Shown piece by piece: positions 16,966 to 19,522 of a DNA stretch of 19,522 bases (the first letter of the stretch is position 1; each line of letters begins with the position of its first letter). Under the pieces are notes generated by a model, which was not told where the DNA came from, ran no database searches, and saw only the letters and a program-made list of their open reading frames with translations. The stretch is from an uncultured Bacteroides sp. (GTDB lineage: Bacteria > Bacteroidota > Bacteroidia > Bacteroidales > Bacteroidaceae), in NCBI RefSeq assembly GCF_910578895.1, contig NZ_CAJTSC010000055.1:1-19522 (forward strand), in the 5' to 3' direction. The position numbers and the translations under genes are program-made.

Positions 16966-17089
16966 GGAAGCCGGAGTGAGTTAAGGGGAACTTGTTCGGG
17001 CGCCGGATGTCGATAGTGCCGCCACACACCGGTAGGACTGTCGGCTGCCGATTTCTCAGCCCGAAGGGCGATAACTCCTTCCGGCTCCC
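16966..17089 (+). other. Potential structured RNA leader upstream of the GH36-like gene
   Basis: A 17-nt segment (16966-16982, GGAAGCCGGAGTGAGTT) can pair with 17073-17089 by 14 Watson-Crick pairs and one G-U. Nested inside, TTCGGGC (16995-17001) pairs perfectly with GCCCGAA (17059-17065). An inner GGTAG/CTGCC pairing (17031-17035 with 17045-17049) is also possible. The nested layout of about 124 nt resembles a folded leader RNA. I do not recognise it as a known riboswitch class. Confidence 0.35.
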
Positions 17090-17188
17090 TTTTACTCTCT
17101 CCGGTTCCTGTAAATGAAAAGCCGTGGGGCAGGACTTGAATGAAAAGGTCGTGAGTGCCTTGAAGCGTACTTGAAAAAAAGTAAAGTT

Positions 17189-19291
17189 ATGGTAAAACGA
17201 ATATTACTGCCGGGGATTATCGGGCTTCTATGCTGTTTCGCAACTTTCGCAAGCGCCGCCAAGAAGACGTATGTGTTGGAAAATACCCATTTGTCGCGTA
17301 CGCTGGTTGTGGAGAAAGGCGTATTGTCTACCCGGCAAATCCGTAACAAGCAGACCGGAGCCGTTTTGGTCCCGACCGCCTGCAATGAGTTTGCCTTGCG
17401 CCTTTCCGAGGGAACGGACAAGGAAGGAACGGACCGGATACTGACTGCCAAGGACTTTGCCGTGCGGTCTTTCCGCAAGTCCGTCTCCGGCGAGGTTTCC
17501 ACCTATGCTTTCCTGCTCGAAAACAAGGAGCAAAGGATTGCCGTGAAGGTGTGCTACGAACTGGGCCCGCATTGGGCATACACCCGAAAATACTTGGAGA
17601 TTACTTCCCAAGCGCCGCTTGTGCTGGAGCAGGTGGATGTGGAGTCTATGGCGGTGGCGGATGCCTGCCAAAACTATCGGCTGAAGCAAATCACCACCCG
17701 CAAGTCCGGCGGCTGGAAGCCCGGACTCGGACAGCCGGTGTACACCACGCAGTCGGCTACGTTCTGGGGCATGGAGTTCCCCGCCGCCAGCAATACGGTG
17801 GCGGACGGTCTGCTCTCCTGCGGATACGCATCGGGCAGAGCCCTGCTTGCCAACCATCCTTACACCACCTACCGCAGCGTGGTGGGAGTGGCGGACGACA
17901 AGGATTTCATCGACGAGGCGTTCTACGATTACATCGGTCAAATCAGGAAACGCCCGCTCCGCCTGCAAGTGCAGTACAACAGCTGGTTCGATTTCGGCAA
18001 GCGGGTGTCGAAAGAACTGTTTGCCGGCAGCGTCCGCAAGGTGCATCGGCAGTTGGTGACGGAACGGGGGTGCAACCCGCTCGATGCCTATGTCATAGAC
18101 GACGGGTGGGAGAACATAGACGAGGGTGTAAGCTGGGCGGATACCGTGTGGAAAATCAATAAGAAGTTCACACCCTATTTCTCTGCAAGCCGCGAGGAGG
18201 TGCGGCAGGCGGGCGGCTCCAAGTTGGGTATCTGGCTAAGTCCGGCTGTGTTGTTCGGCTCGAACAAGATGGTGGCACGGATGGGAGCGGAAGGACTGGA
18301 AGCCTTGTCACTCGGAATGTCCATGACGGGCGAGAAGTATATGCAGAAGTTGGAAGACCGGGTGGTGGACCTGGCACAACACGGAGTGTCGTACTTCAAG
18401 TTCGACGGGCTGTTCGGGCACCTGAACATCCGTGACATGGAAATCTACGGGCGCGGCACGCCGGCAATGCCCCAGCTGGGTTTGCAGGGCTTCTCGTCCG
18501 ATGACGAGCGGCTGAACAACCCCAAGTATGACGAACTGAAGACGTACTACCTCGTGGCGGGAACCGAACGGCTCATGCAGATATTCTCGCGCCTGCACGA
18601 AGTAAATCCGGATATCTTCATTGCCATCACAAACGGCGCCTACCTCAGTCCGTGGTGGTTGATGTACGCCGATGTGGTGTGGCTGATTAATGCCGGAGAC
18701 GCCGCCAAGGGGAAGGACCGCACGGACGAACTGGTCTACCGTGACCATATCTATCATCAGATATGGCAGCAGGAGAACACCAAATTCCCTATGTGTGCCA
18801 TCTTCAACCACGAGCCGAAAAAGGTGACGGCAGGCGAAGACCGCGAACGCTTCAACGACTACCTGTTTATGAACCTGAGCCGGGGAACCGGATTTGTGGA
18901 GCTTTACCTGAAGACCGACAGCCTGTCCGCCACCGACTGGGATGTGCTGGCGCAGGGACTGAAGTGGGCGGAAAGGGCGTTCCCCGTTTTCGGGCGGGTG
19001 CGCATGCACGGCGGAAATCCCCGCAAATCCGAGGTGTACGGATATACGGCATGGAACAGGGAGCAGGGCTATGTGTCTCTGCACAACCCTTCGGCGCAGC
19101 CGCGCAGCTATCAAATCAGGCTGGACCGCAAAGCCGGATTGCTTCCCGGTAGCGGAGAGACTTACCGGATATCTTCCGCCCTGAACGGCAAACCGCTGCC
19201 CGGCAAGCGGCAATACCGCTATGGCGATATCCTTTCCGTGACGTTGGCACCGAAGGAAATCCTGCTGTTCGATTTTACGGCGGATAGATAA
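17189..19291 (+). CDS. GH36-like (clan GH-D) glycosidase, probable alpha-galactosidase or alpha-N-acetylgalactosaminidase
   Basis: I place the start at ATG 17189 (700 aa). The frame opens 6 codons earlier only through a TTG at 17171. A signal peptide with hydrophobic ILLPGIIGLLCCF and cleavage near ASA indicates a periplasmic or secreted enzyme; no lipobox is present. An N-terminal beta-sandwich (to about residue 255) precedes a TIM barrel and a C-terminal beta domain (from about 610). Counting from ATG 17189, barrel motifs are AYVIDDGWE (300-308), GIWLSP (347-352), SYFKFDG (401-407; Asp406 the likely nucleophile) and MYADVVWLINAGD (492-504; acid/base Asp in or just after this block). These fit clan GH-D (GH27/GH36/GH31) enzymes that retain alpha-galactose or alpha-GalNAc configuration. 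The exact family and specificity are unsure. It probably has its own promoter or leader. Confidence 0.8.
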   Translation: MVKRILLPGIIGLLCCFATFASAAKKTYVLENTHLSRTLVVEKGVLSTRQIRNKQTGAVLVPTACNEFALRLSEGTDKEGTDRILTAKDFAVRSFRKSVSGEVSTYAFLLENKEQRIAVKVCYELGPHWAYTRKYLEITSQAPLVLEQVDVESMAVADACQNYRLKQITTRKSGGWKPGLGQPVYTTQSATFWGMEFPAASNTVADGLLSCGYASGRALLANHPYTTYRSVVGVADDKDFIDEAFYDYIGQIRKRPLRLQVQYNSWFDFGKRVSKELFAGSVRKVHRQLVTERGCNPLDAYVIDDGWENIDEGVSWADTVWKINKKFTPYFSASREEVRQAGGSKLGIWLSPAVLFGSNKMVARMGAEGLEALSLGMSMTGEKYMQKLEDRVVDLAQHGVSYFKFDGLFGHLNIRDMEIYGRGTPAMPQLGLQGFSSDDERLNNPKYDELKTYYLVAGTERLMQIFSRLHEVNPDIFIAITNGAYLSPWWLMYADVVWLINAGDAAKGKDRTDELVYRDHIYHQIWQQENTKFPMCAIFNHEPKKVTAGEDRERFNDYLFMNLSRGTGFVELYLKTDSLSATDWDVLAQGLKWAERAFPVFGRVRMHGGNPRKSEVYGYTAWNREQGYVSLHNPSAQPRSYQIRLDRKAGLLPGSGETYRISSALNGKPLPGKRQYRYGDILSVTLAPKEILLFDFTADR

Positions 19292-19340
19292 TACGGCGCC
19301 CTCTCTTCGGGATAGTTCGTTAAAAGCCGTTAGCTGCACC

Positions 19341-19420
19341 GGGAAACACGACCGGAGAGACCGCGCGAACAGACAGGCGGAAACGGACAAACGGACCGGT
19401 GAAGAACAGACGGATAAGAA
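19341..19420 (+). other. T-poor purine-rich stretch downstream of the GH36-like gene
   Basis: Over about 80 nt there are only two or three T residues, with repeated ACCGG and ACGGAC words. It sits between the GH36-like stop and a possible gene start at the window edge. I assign no function; it could be a leader or spacer. Confidence 0.3.
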
Positions 19421-19421
19421 C

Positions 19422-19522
19422 ATGCCGGCGAAACATCCCCTCAAGATGTTTATTATCAGCAGCATCCGAGTGCCACTCGTTTTCTGCATGGTGGAACTTT
19501 ATTCCCAGCTTGCCGGGAACGC
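19422..19522 (+). CDS. Possible 5' end of a gene cut by the window edge
   Basis: An open frame begins with ATG 19422 and runs 33 codons to the window end without a stop. A second in-frame Met (residue 9) would give MFIISSIRVPLVFCMVELYS followed by QLAGNA, loosely like a signal peptide with an A-x-A-type end. The evidence is thin: it is short, has no homology I recognise, and the hydrophobic core is interrupted by Glu. Confidence 0.2.
   Translation, partial: MPAKHPLKMFIISSIRVPLVFCMVELYSQLAGN

Larger units (their letters stand above)
16832..17188. other. 357-nt intergenic region with two structured segments
   Basis: No credible gene lies in this gap. It holds a strong two-tier hairpin (16886-16940), then a second segment with long-range complementarity (16966-17089), then about 100 nt of leader before the GH36-like gene. 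TAAGATTTG (16864-16872) resembles the -7 consensus TAnnTTTG but has one extra base. The layout suggests an operon end followed by a new transcription unit with a long leader. Confidence 0.55.

Noticed and set aside
17171..17188. TTG start six codons upstream for the GH36-like enzyme
   Set aside because: The ATG at 17189 gives a normal signal peptide. The TTG adds only a few lysine-rich residues.
18308..19489. A 393-codon antisense frame running over the 3' end of the GH36-like gene and into the right flank
   Set aside because: It lies mostly antisense to a well-supported enzyme gene and shows no domain. The part beyond the gene (about 200 nt) is too short to stand alone.
1..19522. CRISPR arrays, tRNA/rRNA genes, insertion sequences, integrases or invertible promoter repeats
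   Set aside because: No regularly spaced short repeats, tRNA-like folds, transposase or recombinase motifs, or flanking inverted repeats of suitable size were seen.

Overview
The window is a polysaccharide utilization locus (PUL) of a gut Bacteroides-type organism (phylum Bacteroidota). The evidence is a divergent hybrid two-component sensor/regulator, an adjacent SusC/SusD pair, tandem IPT/TIG-domain surface lipoproteins, several lipoproteins whose Cys is followed by acidic or Ser residues, weak or absent Shine-Dalgarno sites, and TAnnTTTG-like promoter elements. The species cannot be named from the sequence.

Layout: 65-4142 (minus strand) is a hybrid two-component system (HTCS) gene split into two overlapping frames by one extra base in a 5-nt homopolymer at 1867-1871. 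A 355-nt divergent control region follows (4143-4497). The plus-strand run is susC-like (4498-7659), susD-like (7673-9229), a short IPT surface glycan-binding lipoprotein (9264-10733) and a long one (10757-13717), with gaps of 13, 34 and 23 nt. After a 14-bp perfect hairpin come a small lipoprotein (13854-14321), a large lipoprotein with an unrecognised, probably alpha-helical catalytic region (14467-16347), and a stand-alone discoidin/CBM32-like protein (16394-16831). A 357-nt gap with a strong hairpin and a second potentially structured segment separates these from a clan GH-D (GH36-like) glycosidase (17189-19291). A possible gene start lies at the right edge.

Inferred working model: the HTCS periplasmic sensor would bind a released oligosaccharide and its AraC domain would switch on the susC operon. 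The two IPT lipoproteins and SusD would capture glycan at the cell surface and SusC would import it with TonB energy. The 626-aa lipoprotein and the GH36-like enzyme would cleave it, with the discoidin protein as an accessory binder. A GH36-like enzyme and a discoidin domain suggest an alpha-galactoside- or alpha-GalNAc-containing target, but this is not proven.

The most noteworthy points are the HTCS frameshift, the two IPT paralogues that differ by copy number of a two-domain unit (one versus three) and share a C-terminal module, a sharp base-composition break at that module's border, a shared small beta-type domain in two neighbouring lipoproteins, and a 626-aa enzyme-like protein that I cannot place in a family.
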